A DNA stretch of 43,095 nt. It comes from Bacteroidota bacterium (GTDB taxonomy: Bacteria > Bacteroidota > Ignavibacteria > UBA10030 > UBA8401). Shown piece by piece: positions 19,763 to 28,200 of the stretch. The stretch spans positions 1 through 43,095 of the forward strand of contig JABWAK010000013.1 of the NCBI GenBank assembly GCA_013361065.1, in the 5' to 3' direction. The translations under genes and the position numbers were made by a program. Below the pieces are notes generated by a model that was not told the DNA's origin, searched no databases, and saw only the letters and a program-made list of their open reading frames with translations. Within the stretch, counting starts at the first letter, position 1; each line of letters opens with the position of its first letter.

Positions 19763-20319
19763 CCCAGCGAACGCCGCCACTCCCGGTATCCGTACACCGC
19801 CAGACCGAGATACACCGCATACAGCACCATCGTCACGTACAATCCCTTCACGCCGTACATCCCGATCGAACCGATGTTCACCGCGATCCAGAGCGTCCAG
19901 TTCTCCAGATGCTTCCTCGCCATCATCCACTGCGCCGCCATGCTCAGCACCGCCAGGAACGAGTCCACATACGGCAGCGAGGCATCGGTCAGCTGATGGA
20001 GTGTTGCGCCGAGCGCGGCGGTGCCCGCAACAACGAAGAGAGCGCTCCATAACCAGCCGCTCCGCGGCACCCGCGTCACCTGCAGCTCCGTCCTCCCCGC
20101 CCCGCCGTACAGCCATTCGTACCATCCGTACGCCTGCAGGATGATGAAGAACACCTGCAGCCCCATGTCCGCGTACAGTTTCACCTCATAGAAGATGAAG
20201 ATGTAGAGGAAGACGGAGATGATGCCGAGCGGATAGCACCAGACATTCTCCTTCGTCACCAGATAGACGGAAATGAGTCCCAGGACGACGGCAACGATCT
20301 CAGCGGCGCTTTCCGGCAT
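19747..20319 (-). CDS. pnuT: PnuC-family permease, probably thiamine transporter PnuT
   Basis: 190-residue integral membrane protein with about seven helices, matching the PnuC family. Characteristic segments are VTKENVWCYPLGIISVFLYI, ILQAYGWYEWLYG and WTLWIAVNIGSIGMYGVKGLY. PnuC itself carries nicotinamide riboside; PnuT members carry thiamine by facilitated diffusion followed by metabolic trapping. Its placement 8 bases downstream of thiamine pyrophosphokinase in an operon headed by a TPP riboswitch argues for thiamine. The family is seen in the sequence, the substrate is inferred from context. The 3' end overlaps the convergent kinase gene by 16 bases. Confidence 0.88.
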   Translation of the reverse strand: MPESAAEIVAVVLGLISVYLVTKENVWCYPLGIISVFLYIFIFYEVKLYADMGLQVFFIILQAYGWYEWLYGGAGRTELQVTRVPRSGWLWSALFVVAGTAALGATLHQLTDASLPYVDSFLAVLSMAAQWMMARKHLENWTLWIAVNIGSIGMYGVKGLYVTMVLYAVYLGLAVYGYREWRRSLGQSLA

Positions 20320-20327
20320 GGATTCGA

Positions 20328-20978
20328 TCAGTGGATGATGTGGGAGTGGATGACGAACAGCAGCAGGGCACCGCTCTTCACTGCGACCGATGCCGCCGTT
20401 CCGGTCGCTTCGTTGCTGAGTCCTTCACGGACGCCGGGTTCGAGTGCTTCGTTCCTCAGCGGGTATTTCAGTCCTTTCGTGGTGATCCCGCCGCAGCGTC
20501 CCATCGGCACGAGCGAGATCTGCTGGCCCGGCACCGTGCGGAAACGGACCGAACGGCGGATCACCTCCACCGTACAGCGCTCGTCCAGGAACTGCAGCGC
20601 GATCCGTTTGTGATATTTGAGGAGGATGCTGAAGTTGGACATGGTGTGATCGGACCGTTCGCCGGTGGCGCCGATGACCGTTGCGGATGTGATGCCGAGC
20701 GACAGCAGGTGGTCCAGCGCCTTCTCCAGGTCGGTGTTGTACTGGTCCGGATTATGCACGATCGGCACCGCGGCGAAGTACTGCCGTGTGCGCTGCGTGA
20801 TGGAATCCAGGTCGCCGATGATCACATCGGGAGTGATGCCGTAGGGCCGCGCCCGGTTGGCGCCGCCGTCCGCACAGATGATGAACGGTTTGCGGCGCAG
20901 GAACGGCGTGATGAGCTTCAAGGACGGCATCTCGCCGTTGCAGATGATCAGGGCATTCTTCGGGATTCGTTTCTTCAT
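20328..20978 (-). CDS. Thiamine pyrophosphokinase
   Basis: 216 residues from ATG 20978. It transfers pyrophosphate from ATP to thiamine, making TPP in the cytoplasm. Diagnostic residues are ICADGGANRA, the metal-binding DVIIGDLDSI, DQYNTDLEKAL and IGATGERSDHTMSN, in the usual order. An in-frame ATG at 21017 overlaps the TonB-receptor stop codon by 7 bases (ATGGTAA), which would allow translational coupling but adds 13 basic residues not typical of the family. I therefore prefer 20978, without excluding the longer form. Together with PnuT it traps imported thiamine as TPP. Confidence 0.92.
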   Translation of the reverse strand: MKKRIPKNALIICNGEMPSLKLITPFLRRKPFIICADGGANRARPYGITPDVIIGDLDSITQRTRQYFAAVPIVHNPDQYNTDLEKALDHLLSLGITSATVIGATGERSDHTMSNFSILLKYHKRIALQFLDERCTVEVIRRSVRFRTVPGQQISLVPMGRCGGITTKGLKYPLRNEALEPGVREGLSNEATGTAASVAVKSGALLLFVIHSHIIH

Positions 20979-21010
20979 CGATCGATTCTTTCGTCCGGGC
21001 ATCGGCGCCG

Positions 21011-23305
21011 TTACCATTGCACGGTGATGCCCGCCAGATAGTTCCGCTCCGCCGCCGGGAAGAAGGCATTCCCTTCCCCGGTCTGCATGTAGAGCGTATT
21101 GAGCACGTTCCGCACCTCACCGCGCAGTCCGATCTCCACTCCGTCGATCTCCGTGAACGAAACGACCGATTCGTAGTTCAGCACGGTCCACGCATCGTTA
21201 CGGTTGGCGGTGTTCTGGAAATTGTCCGTGTAGAAGGAGCCGACATGCTTCAGCACGAAGGAGGCGGATGCGGACTCCTCCTGCCACGTCACACGGAGGT
21301 TCGCCGTCACGCCGGGGAACCCGGCGATGGGATTGCCGTCCAGCGCCGTGCGGTAGGTGATCCCGCCGGAGACGCTGTCCACGGTGGAGAACTCCACGAT
21401 GGTGTTCACAGAGAATGATGCATTGCCGCTGATGATAAGGTTATCCCACAGCTGCACAGTTCCGTCGAACTCGGCGCCGAAATGCCGCGTCCGCGGAGCA
21501 TTACCATACACAGGATTTCCGAAAATATCAACCTGTCCGGACTTCACCAGTTCGTCGGTGAACTCCATCCAGTACACGTTCGCATTCAGCTGCAGCGTCC
21601 GCTCCTTATATCCCGCGCCGAGTTCCAGATTGAGCAGCTGCTCCGGTTGAGCGATCGGTTTGGAGAAATCATACCGCGTCACACCGCCGGACGTATCCGC
21701 AGCGAACGCCGGCAGTGCACCGAAGTACGCATCCTCCGCCGCATACAGATTGCGCAGGCGCGGTTCGCGGGAAGTGTAGCCGAACGAGACATAGGTGTTC
21801 CATTCTTCCGTGAGATTATAATTGAGTCCGAGCCGGGGGTTCACGAACAGGTAGGGTACGCTGAAGGAGTGACCGCGGAACTTCTCGTTCCGGATCTGGT
21901 ACTCGTTGTAGGCAAGCTGTACATTCGCCATCAGTGTCATTTCCTCCTGCAGGGCGAAGCGTTCCGTCACATAGACGGACGCCATGTGCTTGATGCCGTC
22001 GTATTGGTAGAACCGTGAATCCGGATCGTATCCGGCCGGCAATCCTTCGGCATACTGCAGTTTTCCCCAGTGCGAGCCCCAATGATGACGGTACTCGGCA
22101 CCGATCGTCAATTCACCGCGATCATGCTGCAGCTCATACCGCGAGAGCCAGCCCCACTGTACCAGGTCTACACCTGCCCGGATGATCTCATTCTCTAAAT
22201 TCCTTCCCGAAAAATAGGGCCCCATTGCAAAAGCAAGTGTATCGCTGTCCACACCAGTGTCAAAATTTTTGCCAACCCAAGTACCGTCAAAATCAAAATA
22301 TCCATGACTGTCATAATAGAAGAGCGTGTTGTGCAGATGTTCCGAGGGCGACACCTTCCATTCGTGGATGATTTCATAGTGCGGCTGATTAAATTCTTCT
22401 TTTTCCTGAGGCCGGCGTAATCCAAGAGTGTATCCGGAAGAATCTTTGTACCAATAGCTTAAATTGAGGAGACGCAGAAGTTTGTCCCCGTTAAATTCTT
22501 TTGGTAGTCCGGTATAAACAAGTTCATCTTTAATTGGACCACCAAAAAGGTGGATCCGAGTCGTCATATTTTTGTCAAATCGCAGTGCTCCAAAATAATA
22601 TGAGCCGGCTTCAAAGGAGGAGTGAGATCTGTATCCATTCGATTGAATCTTTCCCAGTCGTCCATAAAACATATATTTTTCGCCAACAATCCCGGAATTA
22701 AAAGTGGCAGAAAGCTTTTTCATCGACATAGGTAATTGTGTTGTATCAAGTCGGTACGATTGAAAGCCGAACATCGCCTCGAGTTTCATGTATGGCTTGG
22801 GTGTGAAAGGATTGGTGATGATGTTCACCGAACCGCCGATAGCGGGAGGACCGTAGAACGCGCTGCCGGCTCCCCGCTGCACCTGCACATTGGAGGAACT
22901 GGCGAGCAGGTCCGGGAAGTCGATCCAGTACACGTTGTGGTCTTCCGGATCATTCTGCGGGATGCCGTTGACCATGATGGAGAGCCGCCTCTGGTCGAAC
23001 CCGCGCAGGAACACATAATTATATCCCACCCCGTTCCCGCCGTCCGAATAGGAGATCATCGAAGGGAGTTCGGCGAGCATCACCGGCACATCCTGCATGG
23101 AATAGCGCTGCTCGATGGTCCCTTTGTGGAGATTGGTGAAGGTGACGGGAGTTTCGCGTTCCTTCGCTGTTGTGCCGGTCACCAGGACCGGGTCGAACAG
23201 ATATTTCACGCTGTCCTCTTCCTGCTGCGCAAAGAGCGGAACAGTGGTCAGGAGAAGCAGCACACCGGCTGCTGCGGTGAGGGTGGAACGGTAGTGAGCG
23301 GTCAT
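21011..23305 (-). CDS. TonB-dependent outer-membrane receptor, probably for thiamine
   Basis: 764 residues. A signal peptide (residues 1-26) is followed by a plug domain (about 45-165) with the features FLRGFDQRRLSIMVNGIP and VQVQRGAGSAFYGPPAIGGSVNI, then a 22-strand-type barrel ending in the aromatic C-terminus GITVQW. AAAGGA precedes the ATG. The gene is the first of three controlled by the TPP riboswitch, so it should import thiamine or a thiamine derivative across the outer membrane, as described for riboswitch-linked receptors of Bacteroidota. No CarboxypepD-like N-terminal domain and no SusD partner are present. The stretch 22190-22775 (about residues 178-372, the first barrel strands and loops) is clearly AT-richer than the rest, suggesting a mosaic gene. 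Confidence 0.93.
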   Translation of the reverse strand: MTAHYRSTLTAAAGVLLLLTTVPLFAQQEEDSVKYLFDPVLVTGTTAKERETPVTFTNLHKGTIEQRYSMQDVPVMLAELPSMISYSDGGNGVGYNYVFLRGFDQRRLSIMVNGIPQNDPEDHNVYWIDFPDLLASSSNVQVQRGAGSAFYGPPAIGGSVNIITNPFTPKPYMKLEAMFGFQSYRLDTTQLPMSMKKLSATFNSGIVGEKYMFYGRLGKIQSNGYRSHSSFEAGSYYFGALRFDKNMTTRIHLFGGPIKDELVYTGLPKEFNGDKLLRLLNLSYWYKDSSGYTLGLRRPQEKEEFNQPHYEIIHEWKVSPSEHLHNTLFYYDSHGYFDFDGTWVGKNFDTGVDSDTLAFAMGPYFSGRNLENEIIRAGVDLVQWGWLSRYELQHDRGELTIGAEYRHHWGSHWGKLQYAEGLPAGYDPDSRFYQYDGIKHMASVYVTERFALQEEMTLMANVQLAYNEYQIRNEKFRGHSFSVPYLFVNPRLGLNYNLTEEWNTYVSFGYTSREPRLRNLYAAEDAYFGALPAFAADTSGGVTRYDFSKPIAQPEQLLNLELGAGYKERTLQLNANVYWMEFTDELVKSGQVDIFGNPVYGNAPRTRHFGAEFDGTVQLWDNLIISGNASFSVNTIVEFSTVDSVSGGITYRTALDGNPIAGFPGVTANLRVTWQEESASASFVLKHVGSFYTDNFQNTANRNDAWTVLNYESVVSFTEIDGVEIGLRGEVRNVLNTLYMQTGEGNAFFPAAERNYLAGITVQW

Positions 23306-23317
23306 CGTTTTTCCTTT

Positions 23318-23360
23318 AAAATAGAAACGCCGTTACAGACGGTACACGTCGGGAACGGCG
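23318..23360 (-). terminator. Riboswitch expression-platform hairpin
   Basis: On the minus strand, arms CGCCGTT and AACGGCG (23360-23354 and 23334-23328) enclose an inner GACG/CGTC stem. They are followed by the T-rich TTTCTATTTT and then the ribosome-binding site of the receptor gene. It sits between aptamer and start codon, so TPP binding probably favours termination here. Confidence 0.75.
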
Positions 23361-23397
23361 GATAAAAAAACGATGGTGCACTGATTTTTTATTGTCG

Positions 23398-23502
23398 TTT
23401 CCCTACGCTGGTATTATCCAGATCAGGTGGTTCATCGCTCCGGTCGCCCGGGCGAATCAAGGGTGTGAATCTCAGTCCCGCCTGCGCGGAACACCCCTAA
23501 CG
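23398..23502 (-). ncRNA. TPP (thi-box) riboswitch
   Basis: Read on the minus strand, the segment has the full set of conserved THI elements in order: GGGGTG, the CTGAGAT pyrimidine-sensing loop, ACCCTT, then GAACCACCTGATCTGGATAA and TACCAGCGTAGGGAA. A GC-rich variable arm (CGCCCGGGCG) lies between the two sensor arms. It lies about 90 bases upstream of the TonB receptor and controls the receptor - pyrophosphokinase - PnuT operon. TPP binding should switch the operon off. Confidence 0.97.
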
Positions 23503-23575
23503 AAAGATGGTCGTGTTAAAAGAACAATGGTGCTCTGATAATATACACAACGGACCGCAGAAATGAAAGCGCCGG

Positions 23576-23770
23576 TCAGTCGTGATGTTCGGCCGCCTTC
23601 ATCCCTTCCGCGCCCGGCAGCTTTCCTGCCAGCAGTTCAGGTTTATGGATGAGCATCGGCAGATGCTGCGGACAGATGTGATAGGATGTGTTCTGATACG
23701 CGATGGCGATCAGCGGGACCTGCTGCTGCGATTGTCCGCAGACAAGGCAGACCTGATTGGTGGCGGTCAT
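23576..23770 (-). CDS. Small Cys/His mini-protein, putative zinc ribbon
   Basis: 64 residues from ATG 23770, preceded by GAGGAG. The pattern CLVCG (Cys8, Cys11) followed by HICPQH (His31, Cys33, His36) suggests a small zinc-binding fold. It contains no further recognisable domain and I cannot name a family. It is the last gene of the hut-containing minus-strand run, 51 bases downstream of hutI, and is followed by the riboswitch region of the thiamine operon. An in-frame start at 23794 is possible but has a poorer ribosome-binding site. Confidence 0.65.
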   Translation of the reverse strand: MTATNQVCLVCGQSQQQVPLIAIAYQNTSYHICPQHLPMLIHKPELLAGKLPGAEGMKAAEHHD

Positions 23771-23821
23771 GGAAATACTCCTCACAAGGTACATGAATGA
23801 AGCGAATGAATTGAAGCAGAA

Positions 23822-25057
23822 CTAAAAATCCAGCAGCACGCCGTTCTTCACGATCTTCCAGACATGGTTCACACCGTAATGGTACGGGATGGTGCGGTAG
23901 TCGCTCACATCATAGACGACCACGTCGGCCTGTTTGCCCGGTTCGATGCTGCCGACGGCGCCGGACATGCCGAGCGCGGCGGCGGCGTTGAGCGTGGCGG
24001 CGGTGACCGCCTCCTCCGGCGTCATCCGCATCTGTGTGCAGGCGAGCGTGAGCATCATCTGCATGGAATAACACATCTGCGAGCCGGGATTGAAATCGGT
24101 AGCGATAGCGAGCGGGATACCGGCATCGATCACGGCGCGCGCCGGGGCGTAGGGATGGTTCAGGAAGAGTGAACAGCCCGGCAGCACGGTGGCGATGGTC
24201 TCGCTGTTCCGCAGGGCATCGATCCCGGCCGGAGTCATCTGCTCCAGATGGTCCACCGAGATGGCGCCGTGTTTCGCACCGAGCTCTGTCGCCCCCATCG
24301 CAGTGAGCTGGTCCGCATGCAGTTTCGGCACCAATCCGTGCCGCTTCGCCTCCAGGATGATCTGCTCGGTCTGCTTCAGGTCGAAATAGCCGGTCTCGCA
24401 GAACACATCGACGAACGTGGCCAGTTTCCGTTCCGCCACATGCGGCATCATATAGTCGCAGATGCGGTCCACATACCCCTGCCGGTCCCCGGCATATTCG
24501 GGCGGTACCGTGTGGGCGCCGAGGAAGGTGCCGACGATGGTGGAGTAATGGTCGCGGCGGAGTTCTGCGATCACTTCCAGCATTTTCATCTCCGCTTCGG
24601 GCGAGAGTCCGTAGCCGCTCTTGATCTCCACGGTGGTCGTCCCGCCGCGCAGCATCTCATTCAGCCGCCGTTCGGCGCTGCGGTACAGGTCCCGCTTGGT
24701 CGCCTCCCGGACGGCACGCATGGTGGAGAGGATCCCTCCGCCCGCTTCCGCGATCTGCTGATAGCTCTTCCCTTCCGCCCGCATGGCGAACTCGTTCTCA
24801 CGGCTGCCGGCGAAGACCGTATGGGTGTGCGGATCGACGAAGCCGGGCAGCACGGTCCGCCCTGCCGCATCGAGCACTTCCATCTCCTCCGGCGGCGAAT
24901 CATCCGCGGCACCGATGCCGGCGATGAGACCGTCCCGGATGAGCAGCGACGCATTCGTATGGATGTGCAGTTCGCGCATCTGCGCGCCCCGCTTCACCCG
25001 CGTGCCGTTGGCGGCGACCGTGACCAATTGACCGATATTCTTGATGAAAAGATTCAT
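23822..25057 (-). CDS. hutI: Imidazolonepropionase
   Basis: 411 residues, full length. HutI is an amidohydrolase-fold metalloenzyme that opens 4-imidazolone-5-propionate to N-formimino-L-glutamate, the third step of histidine degradation. The metal-binding HxH is in FVDPHTHTVFAGSR (about residue 75-88). Other hallmarks are EIKSGYGLSPEAE, TFLGAHTVPPEY, KLHADQL, SVDHLEQ and ATDFNPG in the correct order. It is the fourth gene of the run hutU - kinase - mini-protein - hutI, 36 bases after the four-cysteine mini-protein. hutH and hutG/hutF are not in the window. Confidence 0.96.
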   Translation of the reverse strand: MNLFIKNIGQLVTVAANGTRVKRGAQMRELHIHTNASLLIRDGLIAGIGAADDSPPEEMEVLDAAGRTVLPGFVDPHTHTVFAGSRENEFAMRAEGKSYQQIAEAGGGILSTMRAVREATKRDLYRSAERRLNEMLRGGTTTVEIKSGYGLSPEAEMKMLEVIAELRRDHYSTIVGTFLGAHTVPPEYAGDRQGYVDRICDYMMPHVAERKLATFVDVFCETGYFDLKQTEQIILEAKRHGLVPKLHADQLTAMGATELGAKHGAISVDHLEQMTPAGIDALRNSETIATVLPGCSLFLNHPYAPARAVIDAGIPLAIATDFNPGSQMCYSMQMMLTLACTQMRMTPEEAVTAATLNAAAALGMSGAVGSIEPGKQADVVVYDVSDYRTIPYHYGVNHVWKIVKNGVLLDF

Positions 25058-25093
25058 ATTCGTTCGGAACTGTCTGAATGGATGGATTGCTGT

Positions 25094-25291
25094 TCAGGTC
25101 TGCCCGCCTGAGGAACCGGAAGGTTCATAGCCCCGGCACTCCGGCACAGGCAGACGGGGATACTTCGGAAAGGTGCGGTCCGTTGCGGAGCGGCCGCAGA
25201 GGATGAACTCGCTGCCCCGTGCACTGCGCACCGTCTCACGATGACGGCACGATGCACAGAGTCCGTACCGCTGCTGTTCCTCCGGCGTCAT
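25094..25291 (-). CDS. Four-cysteine mini-protein coupled to the hybrid kinase gene
   Basis: 65 residues. Cysteines at 12, 15, 32 and 52 occur in LCASCRH, FILCGRS and VPECRGYEP, with the segment TFPKYPRLPVPECRGY between the last two. This spacing is what a small structural zinc or redox site would need, and I recall similar short proteins in several phyla, but there is no assigned function. Its ATG overlaps the stop codon of the hybrid kinase (ATGA, 4-base overlap), so it is probably translated by coupling. It lies directly upstream of hutI. Whether it serves the kinase or the enzymes is unknown. Confidence 0.75.
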   Translation of the reverse strand: MTPEEQQRYGLCASCRHRETVRSARGSEFILCGRSATDRTFPKYPRLPVPECRGYEPSGSSGGQT

Positions 25292-28200
25292 ACGATCCCC
25301 AGGTCGCTGATGACCTGCGCCAGCATCTCGTACGATTCACGCAGCGAGCGGTGGATCTCTCCGAGCCGTTCGTCGGTGATGATCCCGGGATCCTTCTCCG
25401 CATGCTGTTCGACGGTGCGGCAGAGGTCCGCCAGCGTATCGGCACCGAAACTGAGCGCAAGCCCGCGCAGCTTATGCACCACGAACACGATCTCCCCGAT
25501 GCTGCGCGCACGCCATGCGGCATCCAGCTGCTGCATGATCTCCTCCGATTGTGCGGGGTAGGACTGGACGAACGCAGTCATGAACTCCGCATCGGTCTGC
25601 TCCAGGAGTTCCTTCAGCCGCAGGAACATCACCCGCTTCGGTGAACCGTGGTCGTTGGTCCGCTTCGCTTCCAGGATCATCTCGCCGTAATGTTTCAGGA
25701 CATCGCGCAGTCCGTCAAGCCGGACCGGCTTGCTGAGATAATCATCCATACCGGCATCGATACACCGCTCGCGGTCTCCGCTCATCGCATCGGCCGTCAT
25801 GGCGACGATCTTCGGACGGAGCGACGGGTCCACCGTGCGCAGGATGGTGCGGGTGGTCTCGAGACCGTCCAGCAGCGGCATATGCAGGTCCATCAGGATG
25901 ATGTCATAGCGCTTCTCCGCGATGATGGAGAGCACCTCACGGCCGTTCGCCACCACATCGGCGGTATATCCGAGCTGCTGGAGCAGACGGAGCGCCAGTT
26001 TCTGGTTGATCAGATTGTCCTCGGCGATCAGGATCCGCAGCGGCACAGAGTCCGCCAGCGGTTCCACTTTGGCAGGCATGCTCTCGCGCCGCTGTCGGTC
26101 CGCCGTGCCGGTACGGGAGAGGACGTCAACAAGCGTGGTGTACAGATTCATCTGTTTGAGCGGCTTCAGGACGACCGCAGCGAACAGTGCGTTCTCTTCT
26201 TCCGTGAACTCGCTCCGGCCGGAGGAGGAGAACAGAATGATCGGAAGTTCCGCTTCACTCCGATGCGTGCGGATCGCCCGTGCCAGCTCCAGTCCGTCCA
26301 TCTCGGGCATATGGAAATCGATGATCGCCACATCGAACGGATCACCTGCCTTCAGCCACTGCAACGCTTCGTGCTGGGACGATGTCGCGCGGGCATGCAT
26401 CCCCCAGTTGGTGCACTGGATGCTGAGGATGTTCAGGTTCGTTTCATTGTCGTCCACGAGCAGCAGACGTTTCCCTGCCAGCTCCGGCACCTTCCCGCGC
26501 ATGTATTTGCGCGGCTGCGAATCGCCGGCGGTGGAGGTGGGAACGCGGAGGGTGAAGAAGAACTCGGCCCCTTTCCCCTCTTCACTCTGCACCCAAACTG
26601 TGCCGCCGAGCATCTCCACCAGCCGCCGGGTGATGGCGAGGCCAAGGCCTGTGCCGCCGAACTTACGGGTAGTGGAGGCATCGACCTGGGTGAACGGCTG
26701 GAAGAGCTTCTCCGCCTGTTCGCGGGAGATGCCGATGCCCGTGTCCTTCACCGAGAACTGCAGGGTGGTGAGATCGTTCTCGCGCTGCAGTTCCTTCACC
26801 GAGACGAACACCTCCCCTTTCTCCGTGAATTTCACCGCATTGTTCGTCAGATTGAGCAGGATCTGGCGGAGACGGATCGGATCGCCGATGATGTACGGCG
26901 GCGTGCCGGGGTCGACCAGGTACACCAGGTCGATCCGCTTCTCCACTGCACGCCGCGCCACCAGGTCGAAGGTCTCTTCGATGAGCGCCTGAACCTCCAC
27001 CGGTCGCCGTTCCATGTCCAGCTTACCGGACTCGATCTTGGAGAAGTCGAGGATGTCGTTGATGAGCGTCAGGAGCGTCTCGCCGCTCGTGCGGATGATC
27101 TCGGTGTACTCGCGCTGCTCGTCCGTGAGCGTCGTCTGCATGAGCAGATCGGTCATGCCGATCACACCGTTCATCGGTGTCCGGATCTCGTGGCTCATCG
27201 TCGCCAGGAAGAGGGATTTAGCGAGCGTCGCCGATTCCGCTGCTTCCTTCGCCTGTTTCAGTTCCTCCTCGAACCGTTTCCGCGAGGTGATGTCGCGGTA
27301 CGCGCTGAGGAACATCACGGTCTCCTTCACGTGCACAATGCGGGTGGAGATCAGGAGCGTCCGCTCCTCTCCCTGTTTCGTCCGGATGGTCGTCTCCACA
27401 TCATGGATGGACCCTTTGGAGACCACCTCGCCGAGTCGGTCGAGCCCTTTGCGCTGTTCTGCCGGATCGGGATAGAGCAGTTTCGTGAACTCGCCGGTGT
27501 TAGCCTCCTCCTTTGTATAGCCGGTCAGCTCCTCCATCTTCGCATTGAAGATCTCGAATCGGCCGTCCTGGTCGCTCAGGGTGATTCCTTCGTCCACGGT
27601 GGAGACGACCGTATCCAGCTGCTGCTGCCGCCGCTGGATCTCCTCTTCGATCAGTTTCTGTGCGGTGATATTGCGGGCAATGGCCAGGAACCCGACGACA
27701 GTGTTCTTCTCGAACAGAAGTTCCACGCTCTGACCGAGGATGATATGCTCGCCGTTGCTCTTCACGGCGGAGAATTCGTGATAACTGGATTTCGTGCGGG
27801 AGATCATCTGCCGGTAATAGAGACGCGCGATGCGCTGCTGATCGTCCGCATTGACGAACATGGTGAAGTGCATCCCCTTCACATCCGCCATGGTATACCC
27901 GAACATGGTGAGACCGACAGGGTTCACGTAGGTGAACCGTCCATGCTCATCCGTGCGGTAGATGATGTCCGATGCATTCTCGATGATCTGCCGGAACCGT
28001 TCCTCGCTCTCCGCCAGCTGCTGCTGGGCGCGTTTCTGTTCGGCGATATCAACGAAGGCCGCCATGGCGTACTGCAGTGCGCCGTCGCTGTTGTAGATCG
28101 GTGCGCCGGTGATGAACAGCGGCACGACCGCATCCGGTTTCCAGATCTCCACATCGGTCACGGTGCTCCGTTCGCCGCGCAGCGCACGGACGATGGGGAG

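Noticed and set aside
18455-20125. 556-codon open frame antisense to the kinase end and overlapping pnuT
   Set aside because: Overlaps two convincing genes and has no recognisable motif.
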